Origin: Elusimicrobiota bacterium | GTDB lineage: Bacteria > Elusimicrobiota > Elusimicrobia > Elusimicrobiales > UBA9959 | Length of the DNA: 20,396 nucleotides | NCBI GenBank assembly: GCA_003500765.1 | Contig: DNQL01000017.1 | Coordinates: 3,709 to 24,104, forward strand | Direction of reading: 5' to 3' | Shown: in pieces, positions 7,340 to 13,879 of the stretch | How the letters are laid out: every line of letters starts with the position of its first letter | Position numbering within the stretch: the first letter of the stretch is position 1 | The notes under the pieces: generated by a model | Told to the model about the DNA's origin: nothing | What the model saw: only the letters and a program-made list of their open reading frames with translations | The model's database searches: none | Translations under genes and position numbers: made by a program

Positions 7340-8236
7340 ATGGAACAGTTCCTGAACCTCTTCATGCTGGCGCTCCTGTTCGTGGGGTCGATGGCGGCTT
7401 TCACGGCGGTGCAGCGCTTCCTCAAGCCCCCGGAGGCCGGCCCCTCCTCCATCGGCGACGTCAGCGACATGGAGGGCAGGGAGACCTCGGCCTTCTCGCA
7501 CCTGGACCCCAACCGCAGCGTTTTCGAGCGGGTGGACCTGTTCCTTGCCAGGGACCTCGGGATGGAAAAGAAGCTGGAGGAGACCTACATGCTCCTCGGC
7601 AAGCCGGCCAACACCGATCCCCTGAAGATCCTGCACGTCAAGCAGATGACCGCCATAGGCCTGCCGCTGATCATGTACCTGGTCAGCGGGTCGTTCATGT
7701 CCCTCATCCTCCTGCCGATGGGCTTCTTCCTGCCCGACGGCGCCATATTCGCCCGCCGCATCCGCGAGCGGCAGGACGATATCATCCGCAACTTCCCCAC
7801 TTTCGTCGACCTGTCGGCCCTGATGATAGAGTCGGGCCTGGACTACATGACGGCGTTCGACCGCATAGTCAAGATCTCCACCCATAAGACCGGCCTCGAG
7901 CTGGAGGTGGAGCGCATGATAAACGAAGTGCAGCTGGGCTACTCCCGCCGCGACGCGCTGCGCAACCTGGCGATGCGCACCGGCCTGCAGGAGATACGCT
8001 CCTTCGTCGGCCTCATCATACAGTCGGACGAGCTGGGCACCAGCCTGGTCGAGCTGCTGCGCAACTTTTCCACCGACATGCGCTTCCGCCGCCTCAACAA
8101 GGCCGAGAAGCTGGCCGCGCAGGCCTCCACCAAGATGCTCATCCCGCTTTTCATATTCATCTTCCCGACCGTGTTCATACTGATGCTCTCGCCCATGATA
8201 GCCGACCTGCTGATGGGCGGCGCCCTGCCGTTCTGA
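7340..8236 (+). CDS. tadC: TadC-like inner-membrane platform protein
   Basis: 298 residues, the usual TadC size. A membrane helix at the N-terminus (about 4-24) is followed by a cytoplasmic segment, a central hydrophobic pair (about 108-137), and a T2SSF domain beginning near 'RQDDIIRNFPTFVDLSALMI' and including SGLDYMTAFDRI, 'LQEIRSFVGLIIQSDELG' and a final helix (IPLFIFIFPTVFILMLSPM). TadC partners TadB in the inner-membrane platform of the pilus. It starts 12 bases after the tadB stop, so the two are co-transcribed and probably made in equal amounts. No clear Shine-Dalgarno is present (GCGGGATAAAAGT precedes the ATG), consistent with translational coupling. Confidence 0.88.
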   Translation: MEQFLNLFMLALLFVGSMAAFTAVQRFLKPPEAGPSSIGDVSDMEGRETSAFSHLDPNRSVFERVDLFLARDLGMEKKLEETYMLLGKPANTDPLKILHVKQMTAIGLPLIMYLVSGSFMSLILLPMGFFLPDGAIFARRIRERQDDIIRNFPTFVDLSALMIESGLDYMTAFDRIVKISTHKTGLELEVERMINEVQLGYSRRDALRNLAMRTGLQEIRSFVGLIIQSDELGTSLVELLRNFSTDMRFRRLNKAEKLAAQASTKMLIPLFIFIFPTVFILMLSPMIADLLMGGALPF

Positions 8237-8285
8237 GGCGGGGCGTCCCGAGGGGTCCCGAAAAGGAAGACTTAAAGAGGGTCTT

Positions 8286-9605
8286 ATGAAAACCATCGCC
8301 CTGTTCCTGCTCGCCGCCGCCGCGGCCGCCGCGCCGGCCTTCGGCCAGGCCGCCAAGAAGCCCGCGCATACCGAGGAGTCCCTTTTCCTCAACATGCAGA
8401 AGATCGGCCTCGGCGCGCTCGACGACACGGAAGAGAAGAAGAAGTTCCTGGACACCGTGCAGCTCGAGAAGCAGAAGATACAGTACAAGATGCTGCAGAA
8501 CGTCTACGAGAACGCCTATTCCCTCTACCGCTCGGGCGACTACGACAGCGCCCGCGACATGGCCGCGCGCATACTCTCCATAGACCCGAACTTCCAGGAC
8601 GCCTCGATGCTCATGGAGGCCTCCACCCAGCTGAAGGGCAGCGCCAGGCCGGGGATGTCCGAGCGCGTCATGATAGAGGACCGCTTCAAGGAGGCCCTCT
8701 CGCTCTACCAGGAAGGGCGCATCGTCGAGGCGCACCGCAAGATGGAGGAGGTCGCCAAGCTGGCGCCCAACAATATCAAGGCCCGCTACTGGCTGGGCCG
8801 CATGAAGGACAACCTCAAGGATTACTACGTTTCAAAAGGCGAGGAAGAATACGTCAAGCGCGACCTCAAGGGCGCGCTCGACAACTACTATAACGCCCTG
8901 CTGATAAAGCCGCGCGACGGGGCCATCATCGACCGCATCGCCCGCGTGGAGGACGAGCTCAGGCGGGAGCGCGCCACCGACAGCCTTAAATCGGCGCTGG
9001 AGGCCTACGCCAAGGGGAACCTGCTGGGCGCCTACGAGGGCCTGCGCCGGGTGCTTGAGATACAGCCCGGCGACGCCAAGGCCGGCAAGCTGCTGGGCGA
9101 CGTGAAGGGCGAGATAGAGCAGGGATTCATCTCCCGCGGCAAGCAGCTTTACGGCCAGCGCAAGTACACCGAGGCCATCTCGCAGTGGGACAAGGCCAAA
9201 CCCTATTCCGCAAATCCCAAGTATCTCTCCCAGCTCGTCTCGAGGGCGCAGCAGCAGATGAAGCTGGAAGAGGACGCCCGCAAGCGCCGCGCCGAGGAGG
9301 CCGCCCGCAAGGCCAGGGAGGAGGAGGAGCGCCGCGCCAGGGAGGAGGAGGAGCGCAGGAAGGCCGAGGAAGAGGCCAAGCGCAAGGGCCTCGCCGGGCC
9401 GGTCGAGAAGAAGCCGCAGGGCGTCAGCGAGGAGAACCGCCAGGCCGCGCAGAGGCACTACATGGAGGGCATCAAGCACTTCCAGAGCGCCAACTATGAA
9501 AAGGCCCGCGACGAGTGGACCATCGCCAAGCAGCTCGACCCGGGCAACGCGGACGCCGAGGCCGGTCTCAAGCGCATCGAGCAGCTGCTCTCCGGGGGGA
9601 GATAG
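8286..9605 (+). CDS. Exported TPR / coiled-coil protein (TadD position)
   Basis: 439 residues. A hydrophobic, Ala-rich signal peptide is cut probably after AFGQA; there is no lipobox cysteine, unlike classical TadD lipoproteins. At least five TPR-like helix pairs follow (starting near residues 76, 135, 187, 235 and 285), each with the 'Y..G.Y..A......L...P' pattern such as YRSGDYDSARDMAARILSID. A highly charged Glu/Arg/Lys coiled coil occupies about 327-368 and contains a DNA-level tandem repeat. One more TPR (about 390-430, HFQSANYEKARDEWTIAKQL) closes the protein. TPR proteins are scaffolds; TadD is needed for secretin/pilus assembly, and this gene holds the same place after tadC. A ribosome site (AAAGAGG) lies just upstream inside a small possible hairpin. 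Confidence 0.75.
   Translation: MKTIALFLLAAAAAAAPAFGQAAKKPAHTEESLFLNMQKIGLGALDDTEEKKKFLDTVQLEKQKIQYKMLQNVYENAYSLYRSGDYDSARDMAARILSIDPNFQDASMLMEASTQLKGSARPGMSERVMIEDRFKEALSLYQEGRIVEAHRKMEEVAKLAPNNIKARYWLGRMKDNLKDYYVSKGEEEYVKRDLKGALDNYYNALLIKPRDGAIIDRIARVEDELRRERATDSLKSALEAYAKGNLLGAYEGLRRVLEIQPGDAKAGKLLGDVKGEIEQGFISRGKQLYGQRKYTEAISQWDKAKPYSANPKYLSQLVSRAQQQMKLEEDARKRRAEEAARKAREEEERRAREEEERRKAEEEAKRKGLAGPVEKKPQGVSEENRQAAQRHYMEGIKHFQSANYEKARDEWTIAKQLDPGNADAEAGLKRIEQLLSGGR
9312..9359 (+). repeat. 24-bp tandem repeat, two copies, inside the TPR gene
   Basis: The unit beginning GCCAGGGAGGAGGAGGAGCG occurs at 9312 and again at 9336, identical for 21 bases. It encodes AREEEERR twice in the coiled coil. 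The period keeps frame and changes coil length by eight residues per unit, so copy number may vary between strains. Confidence 0.75.
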
Positions 9606-9630
9606 GGGCCTCCGGCAGCGGCGCCCCTAT
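9602..9630 (+). terminator. Possible terminator hairpin at the end of the tad core operon
   Basis: ATAGGGGC (9602-9609) pairs perfectly with GCCCCTAT (9623-9630) around a 13-nt loop. The stop codon of the TPR gene lies in the left arm. The following bases (CCGTAATATTTCC) are only weakly T-rich. It separates the pilus genes from the signalling block. Confidence 0.5.
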
Positions 9631-9671
9631 CCGTAATATTTCCGCAATCAGAGCGTAGTAGACTATAGCGT

Positions 9672-10790
9672 ATGAGACTCACGGGAAAATGGCTTCTCTG
9701 GTTCGTGATGATCGGCGCCTACGTCATGGTGCTCGGCGGCGTTTTCTATTACAACCTCTTCAAGTGGACCTTCGACGAGAAGCTCAAGCAGGACATCGTC
9801 GAGACCGTCAAGGTCTACGCCCCCACGATGCGCAACGGCCTGCTCCGGAACCCCCGCGCCATCACTTTCGAGGAATACGACATCATGCAGTCCCTGGCCA
9901 AGGACGAGCGCATCAGCTCGATGATCTACCTCAGCCGCCAGGGCACGATACGCTGGCACAAGGAGCCGCGCTTCCTGGGCATACCGTGGGACGAGTTCCA
10001 GAAACAGGTCCCTCCCCCGACGGACGCCATCACCCAGGCCTATCTTTCCAAGATGCCCAAGACGCGGCAGGTGCCCAAGGAGCCGTTCTACGAGATAGCC
10101 ATCCCGTTCTCCGTGCGCGGCGAGATAATCGGCATAATCGACCTGCTGGTGTCCCGGGCCGGCGCCGAGGTGCTCATAGGCTCGGCCATGCGCAAGTACG
10201 TCTTCGGCGCGGTCGGCGTGCTCTTCCTCCTGGGTCTGCCGCTCTATTTCTTCTTTCACCATTACGTCATCTCCCCGCTGGAGGTGCTGCGCGACAGCGT
10301 GGACACCATATCGCTCAAGAACATGGACCTGCGCTTCCCCAAGCGCGCCGACGAGATAGGCGAGCTGGGGCAGGCCATCGCGATGTTCCTGCAGAAGGTG
10401 AAGGGGGAGCTGGACTCGCAGGTCAACAAGGACAAGAAATACCGCGAGGCCGAGCAGCGCTGGTGGCGCTCGCTGCTGAGCGTTATAATCCCGTCCACCG
10501 AATACGTTATAGTCGTCGACGAGAACAATAACGTGCTCTACGCCAATTTCGAGCTCGGCGGCGGTATCGACGCCAAGAACATCCACCTGCTCGACGTGGT
10601 GGACAGCCAGCAGCAGAACCTGCTGCGCCTGGTCGGCCAGGGCTTCGAGAGCCCCAACCAGACCATCGAGGGCGAGACCGTTTTCAAGGGCCAGGCCGCC
10701 AGGGTCAAGGTCCTGCACGTTGGCGAAGGGGCCGACCTCAGCCGCACGCTGATCCTCTTCTCCCCCAAGAAGACCGCCATAAGTATCTAA
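9672..10790 (+). CDS. Membrane sensor with HAMP and PAS-like domain, no kinase
   Basis: 372 residues. Helix 1 (about 7-28) and helix 2 (about 175-197) enclose a periplasmic domain of about 145 residues that includes SSMIYLSRQGTIRWHKEP, a pattern seen in Cache-like sensors. A HAMP segment follows (about 197-250: 'PLEVLRDSVDTISLKNMDL' and DEIGELGQAI), then a PAS-like domain starting at 'YVIVVDENNNVLYAN' and running to the end. There is no HisKA, HATPase, GGDEF or methyl-accepting domain, so any signal must pass to a partner protein. No Shine-Dalgarno precedes the ATG; the nearest -10-like sequences are TAATAT (9634-9639) and TAGACT (9659-9664), and the latter would give an almost leaderless mRNA. 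It heads the signalling block. Confidence 0.75.
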   Translation: MRLTGKWLLWFVMIGAYVMVLGGVFYYNLFKWTFDEKLKQDIVETVKVYAPTMRNGLLRNPRAITFEEYDIMQSLAKDERISSMIYLSRQGTIRWHKEPRFLGIPWDEFQKQVPPPTDAITQAYLSKMPKTRQVPKEPFYEIAIPFSVRGEIIGIIDLLVSRAGAEVLIGSAMRKYVFGAVGVLFLLGLPLYFFFHHYVISPLEVLRDSVDTISLKNMDLRFPKRADEIGELGQAIAMFLQKVKGELDSQVNKDKKYREAEQRWWRSLLSVIIPSTEYVIVVDENNNVLYANFELGGGIDAKNIHLLDVVDSQQQNLLRLVGQGFESPNQTIEGETVFKGQAARVKVLHVGEGADLSRTLILFSPKKTAISI

Positions 10791-10820
10791 ATTACGGTAA
10801 AATTGCTAATATACACTGGA

Positions 10821-10838
10821 CCCGGCCCGCGGGCCGGG
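10821..10838 (+). promoter_or_regulatory. 18-nt perfect GC palindrome in the leader of the small membrane protein gene
   Basis: CCCGGCCCGCGGGCCGGG is fully self-complementary; in RNA it folds as a 7-bp stem on a CGCG loop. It lies downstream of a weak AT-rich promoter-like stretch (TAATAT at 10807-10812), so it would fall near the 5' end of the next transcript or act as the end of the preceding one. Confidence 0.5.
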
Positions 10839-10849
10839 CGGCATAGCGC

Positions 10850-10868
10850 CCGGCTCCTTTCGAGCCGG
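10850..10868 (+). promoter_or_regulatory. Second leader hairpin
   Basis: CCGGCTC (10850-10856) pairs perfectly with GAGCCGG (10862-10868) over a CTTTC loop. With the palindrome at 10821 it makes a leader of two stacked hairpins ending about 30 nt before the GGAGGT ribosome site. No known riboswitch motif was recognised. Confidence 0.45.
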
Positions 10869-10911
10869 AGGCCCTTTGTTCCGTATATCTTCGAACCGGA
10901 GGTAGCTAGCA

Positions 10912-11211
10912 ATGAAATTAGAGGTAAAAGGCGTCCAACTGGGCTCGCTCGTCCTGTCTTCCGTCCCCGCCGTACTGTTCTTCCTCGGCATACTGGGAGG
11001 GGCCATAACCTTTTTTGTAGTGGACAATCCGCAGGTCGCCTACATGGGCTTCGGCCAGAAGCTGCTGGCGATGTCCGTCTTCTCCCTCCTCTACATGCTC
11101 CTGATGGCCGCGCTGGTAGTGATGGCCTCCTTCATCTACAATATGCTGACAACCGTGGTGGGCCTGCGCGGGGTCCGCTTCGAGATAGAAGAGATCGCCG
11201 AAGGGGAGTGA
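10912..11211 (+). CDS. Small two-helix membrane protein (DUF3566-like)
   Basis: 99 residues. Two hydrophobic helices (about 16-38 and 52-77) are joined by a short loop, VDNPQVAYMGFGQK. The end of the second helix runs into 'FIYNMLTTVVGLRGVRFEIE', which resembles the C-terminal signature of DUF3566 membrane proteins (helix, then YN, then a Gly-rich turn and a short beta strand). Function of that family is not established. GGAGGT at 10898-10903 precedes the ATG. It sits 10 bases before the PhoB-like regulator gene and after the HAMP sensor gene, so it may assist signal transfer at the membrane; that is inference from position. The family match is from memory and moderate. Confidence 0.65.
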   Translation: MKLEVKGVQLGSLVLSSVPAVLFFLGILGGAITFFVVDNPQVAYMGFGQKLLAMSVFSLLYMLLMAALVVMASFIYNMLTTVVGLRGVRFEIEEIAEGE

Positions 11212-11221
11212 CCGCAAACCC

Positions 11222-11977
11222 GTGAAGATAAACGTAATATTCGCCGCCAAGGATTTCTCCCGGGCCTCGCTGGTCCTGGAGATGCTGTCCCGCCAGGGCT
11301 ACTCGGTGCTGACCGCCCACAAGGCCCGCGAGGTCATGGGGCTGCTGGCCGAGAAGAGCTTCGACCTGCTTATAGTCGGTCAGAACCTGGCCGACGAGGA
11401 AGGCCTCAGCTTCCTCAAGAACCTCCGGGCCAAGAACAAGGCGCTGCCGGTCATAGCGCTGCTCGAGTCGCCGGACACCTACCTCGACCACATGCCCTCC
11501 GGCCTGACGGCCGAGACCTTCCACCTGCACGGCTCCTCGGGGTCGCCCAAGATCACCTACAAGCTGGCCTTCTTCCAGCTGGGCGCCGACGAGTGTCTCA
11601 GCTACAGCCAGGACCTGCACGAGAGCATGGCCCGCGTGCGCGCCGTGGTGCGCCGCACCGCGTCGGTGCAGCCCGAAGAGATCACCAAGATGAACGAGAT
11701 AGAGCTCAACATGTCGAGCTATACCGTCAAGATCGCCAACAAGGAGATCACGGTCACCGCCAAGGAGTTCGACCTGCTCTACGTCTTCCTCAGCTCCCCT
11801 AACCGCGTCCTCTCCCGCCCTTACCTCATTGAGCGCGTCTGGGGCTACAACTACTTCGGCTCCCCCAGGACCGTGGACGTGCACGTCAGGCGCCTGCGCG
11901 CCAAGATGGGCAAGGCCGCCCGCTACGTCCACACGGTGCCCTGCGTAGGGTACAAGCTCGTGCCCGGCTCGAAATAA
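11222..11977 (+). CDS. OmpR/PhoB-family DNA-binding regulator with degenerate (pseudo-)receiver
   Basis: 251 residues, GTG start. Residues 1-145 have the receiver fold pattern, but every phosphotransfer residue is lost: the acidic pair is Ala9-Lys10, the phosphoacceptor position is Gly53 (LLIVGQNL), the switch Thr is absent, and the invariant Lys of 'TKPF' is replaced (ECLSYS). About 20 extra residues (around 85-110) interrupt the domain before GADE. Residues about 155-247 form an intact winged helix: ITVTAKEFDLLYVFLSS, VLSRPYLIERVWGYN, then SPRTVDVHVRRLRAKMG and VPCVGYKLV. It should bind 11-bp direct repeats and be controlled by something other than Asp phosphorylation. It is the only PhoB-type DNA-binding protein in the window, so it is a candidate for the repeats at 1930 and 17857. 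Confidence 0.85.
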   Translation: MKINVIFAAKDFSRASLVLEMLSRQGYSVLTAHKAREVMGLLAEKSFDLLIVGQNLADEEGLSFLKNLRAKNKALPVIALLESPDTYLDHMPSGLTAETFHLHGSSGSPKITYKLAFFQLGADECLSYSQDLHESMARVRAVVRRTASVQPEEITKMNEIELNMSSYTVKIANKEITVTAKEFDLLYVFLSSPNRVLSRPYLIERVWGYNYFGSPRTVDVHVRRLRAKMGKAARYVHTVPCVGYKLVPGSK

Positions 11978-11991
11978 CGGAGGTTCCGCTC

Positions 11992-12366
11992 ATGGCTTAC
12001 AAAGTCCTCATAATAGACGACGACACCCATCTCAGGGAAGGCCTGGCCGAAGTGCTGGACGCGGAAGGCTTCGCCTGCACGGAGGCCGGCAACGCCAAGT
12101 CCGGCATCGACTCCGCCAAGAAACACACCCCGGACGTAGTGATCATGGATATACAGCTGCCCGACTCCAGCGGCTTCCAGATCTGCCAGGAGCTGCGCAG
12201 GCACTCGAAGGAATTCGTGCTGATCATGATGACCGGCCGGTTCCTCTCCGCCGAGGAGAAGACGCAGGGCTTCGAGCTCGGCGCCGACGAGTACATCACC
12301 AAGCCCTTCGACATACAGGAGCTGTCCATACGCATAAGGCAGCTCCTGTCCAGGAAAGGCAAGTGA
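11992..12366 (+). CDS. CheY-like single-domain response regulator
   Basis: 124 residues, a single receiver domain. All active residues are present: acidic triad D9-D10-D11, phosphoacceptor Asp53 (VIMDIQLPD), Thr81 and Lys104 (TKPF). There is no output domain, so it acts through protein contact, as a phosphate relay or by binding a target such as the pilus motor or the degenerate receiver next door. GGAGGT at 11979-11984 is a strong ribosome site. It starts 14 bases after the PhoB-like gene, and its stop overlaps the GTG of the next gene by four bases, so the three are co-transcribed. Confidence 0.9.
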   Translation: MAYKVLIIDDDTHLREGLAEVLDAEGFACTEAGNAKSGIDSAKKHTPDVVIMDIQLPDSSGFQICQELRRHSKEFVLIMMTGRFLSAEEKTQGFELGADEYITKPFDIQELSIRIRQLLSRKGK

Positions 12367-13799
12367 AGCGCGCGCTGCTGGCCGTCCTCCTGGTCCCCTT
12401 CTTCTTCGCCGCGCCAGCCCGCGCGGCGGGCCCGGAGATGGAACTTTATTTCGAGGCGATGGACGGGGCCAGCTGGCAGTGGTTCTTCATGGCCGACGCC
12501 GCCCGGCGCCGCCTGCCCGCGGCGAAGATGGAGGTGCTGCCGCTGGTCGCCAAAGGCGAGAGCGGCTGGGTCTCCAAGCGGGGGGAGCCGGAGCTGGAGG
12601 AGTCGGCCAGGATAGCCTGGATCTCCGCCGAGCGGCCGGACGCCCTTTTCAACTATCTCAACGCCCGCTCGCTGAGCCCCTGGGCCGACGGCTGGCGCGA
12701 CGCCGCGCTGTTCAGCGGCCTCGACCCCGACGAGCTGGGGAAGAAGTCCGCGGAGTCACGCGAAAAGCTCCTCGGCGGCCTCTATGACCGCGCGGCCGCC
12801 CGCAAGGCGGACGCCACCGCCCTTTACATAAACGGCAAGCTTTATGAGGGCGGCCAGCGGCTTCTGGAGCTCTACGGCGCGGTGAACGCCGCCCTGCCCG
12901 AGGCGGAGCGCCTTTATAAACCGGCCGCGCCCGCTCCAGGCAAACCCGCCGCCGCGGTCCGGACCCCCAAACTGTGGGTGCTGGGCTCGGAGAAGGACGG
13001 CGTAGCCGGCGACCCCAACGTGACTGGCGCCTTCAAGCGCTATTTCGCAGGCCTGCGCCCCAACGAGCTGGACTACGCTTCTTCGGCGGCGCGCAAGCTG
13101 ATCAAGTCCCCCAAGTCCCTGCCGGCCTACGTCATAGAGGACACCCCGGAGGTCCGCAAGGCCTTCGGCCAGGCCATAGCGGCCGGGGCCTTCGAGGCGG
13201 CGGGGAAGAACTTCGTTTATTACGACAAGGGCCGCAAGGCGCTGCTGCCCGGCGCGAAGAAGCTGCCCGGAGAGCTGGAGGTCTTCGTCATGAGCCAGTG
13301 CCCTTACGGGGTACAGGCCGAGAACTCGCTGCTCGAGGCCCGGAGCAAGGGCCTGCTGCCGAAGGGCACGAAGATAGTCCTGCGCTACATCGCCGACCCC
13401 ATCACCGACGAGAAAGGGACCGTGACCGGCTTCAACAGCCTGCACGGCACCCCCGAATGGGAAGAGAACGCCCGCCAGCTCTTCATCCAGAAGCATTTCC
13501 CCGACAAGTTCTTCGCCTACCTCGCCGAGCGCAACCGGGACGTCATGTCCAGCCGCTGGCAGGCCGCCGCGGAGTCCGCCGGCGTGGACACCGGGAAAGT
13601 CTCGGCCGGCTTCGAAGAGGCTAAGTCTCTCCTCGCGGACAATGTCCGTCGCGCCAAGGAACTGGGCATAGGAACCTCCCCGACCTTCCTCGTCGAGGGG
13701 CGGGTGCTCGTCACCGGCATAGGCGGCCTTATCCAGGTGGAGGGCTTCGGGAAAGTCCCGGCCCAGGCGGCGCCTCCCGGCCAGGGCTGCTCGCAATAA
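12363..13799 (+). CDS. Exported double thioredoxin/DsbA-like protein, monothiol
   Basis: 478 residues. GTG start, overlapping the previous stop as GTGA. The signal peptide is MKRALLAVLLVPFFFAAPARA. The C-terminal domain (about 305-470) is thioredoxin-like: 'ELEVFVMSQCPYGVQAENSL' with Cys313 in a CPYG motif and the cis-Pro loop GTSPTFLVEGR. The N-terminal half (about 25-170) looks like a second copy: a start strand MELYFEAMDGASW with WQWF in place of the Cys motif, and ADATALYINGKLY at the cis-Pro loop position. Only two cysteines remain in the protein, Cys313 and Cys476, three residues from the end. It may act as a thiol oxidoreductase or redox sensor in the periplasm, perhaps on the cysteine-rich pseudopilins of this locus; that is inference. 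Confidence 0.75.
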   Translation: MKRALLAVLLVPFFFAAPARAAGPEMELYFEAMDGASWQWFFMADAARRRLPAAKMEVLPLVAKGESGWVSKRGEPELEESARIAWISAERPDALFNYLNARSLSPWADGWRDAALFSGLDPDELGKKSAESREKLLGGLYDRAAARKADATALYINGKLYEGGQRLLELYGAVNAALPEAERLYKPAAPAPGKPAAAVRTPKLWVLGSEKDGVAGDPNVTGAFKRYFAGLRPNELDYASSAARKLIKSPKSLPAYVIEDTPEVRKAFGQAIAAGAFEAAGKNFVYYDKGRKALLPGAKKLPGELEVFVMSQCPYGVQAENSLLEARSKGLLPKGTKIVLRYIADPITDEKGTVTGFNSLHGTPEWEENARQLFIQKHFPDKFFAYLAERNRDVMSSRWQAAAESAGVDTGKVSAGFEEAKSLLADNVRRAKELGIGTSPTFLVEGRVLVTGIGGLIQVEGFGKVPAQAAPPGQGCSQ

Positions 13800-13826
13800 A
13801 GAAATAATTCGGAAACACGGTTTTGT

Positions 13827-13832
13827 GATAAT
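13827..13832 (+). promoter_or_regulatory. Possible -10 element of the histidine kinase gene
   Basis: GATAAT (overlapping TAATAT) in a short AT-rich gap, 48 bases before the kinase ATG. No convincing -35 (TAATTC at 13805-13810, spacing 16). GGAG at 13864-13867 could serve as a distant ribosome site. Confidence 0.35.
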
Positions 13833-13879
13833 ATCCTTGGCGGCGCCCAGGCGCGCGACCCACGGAGACCATTTTTATT

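Noticed and set aside
5678..8488. Very long minus-strand open frame (about 936 codons) opposite tadB and tadC
   Set aside because: Its translation is low-complexity (rich in His, Gly, Glu, Val, Leu) with no domain, and it is the mirror of two clear genes; long antisense frames are expected in GC-rich coding DNA.
9312..9359. CRISPR-like or regulatory repeat
   Set aside because: Only two contiguous in-frame copies with no spacers, inside a charged coiled coil.
10803..11225. Open frame overlapping the leader and the DUF3566-like gene
   Set aside because: Runs through two RNA hairpins, has no ribosome site, and its protein is Arg/Gly/Pro-rich without motifs; the overlapping 99-residue membrane protein has a strong GGAGGT.
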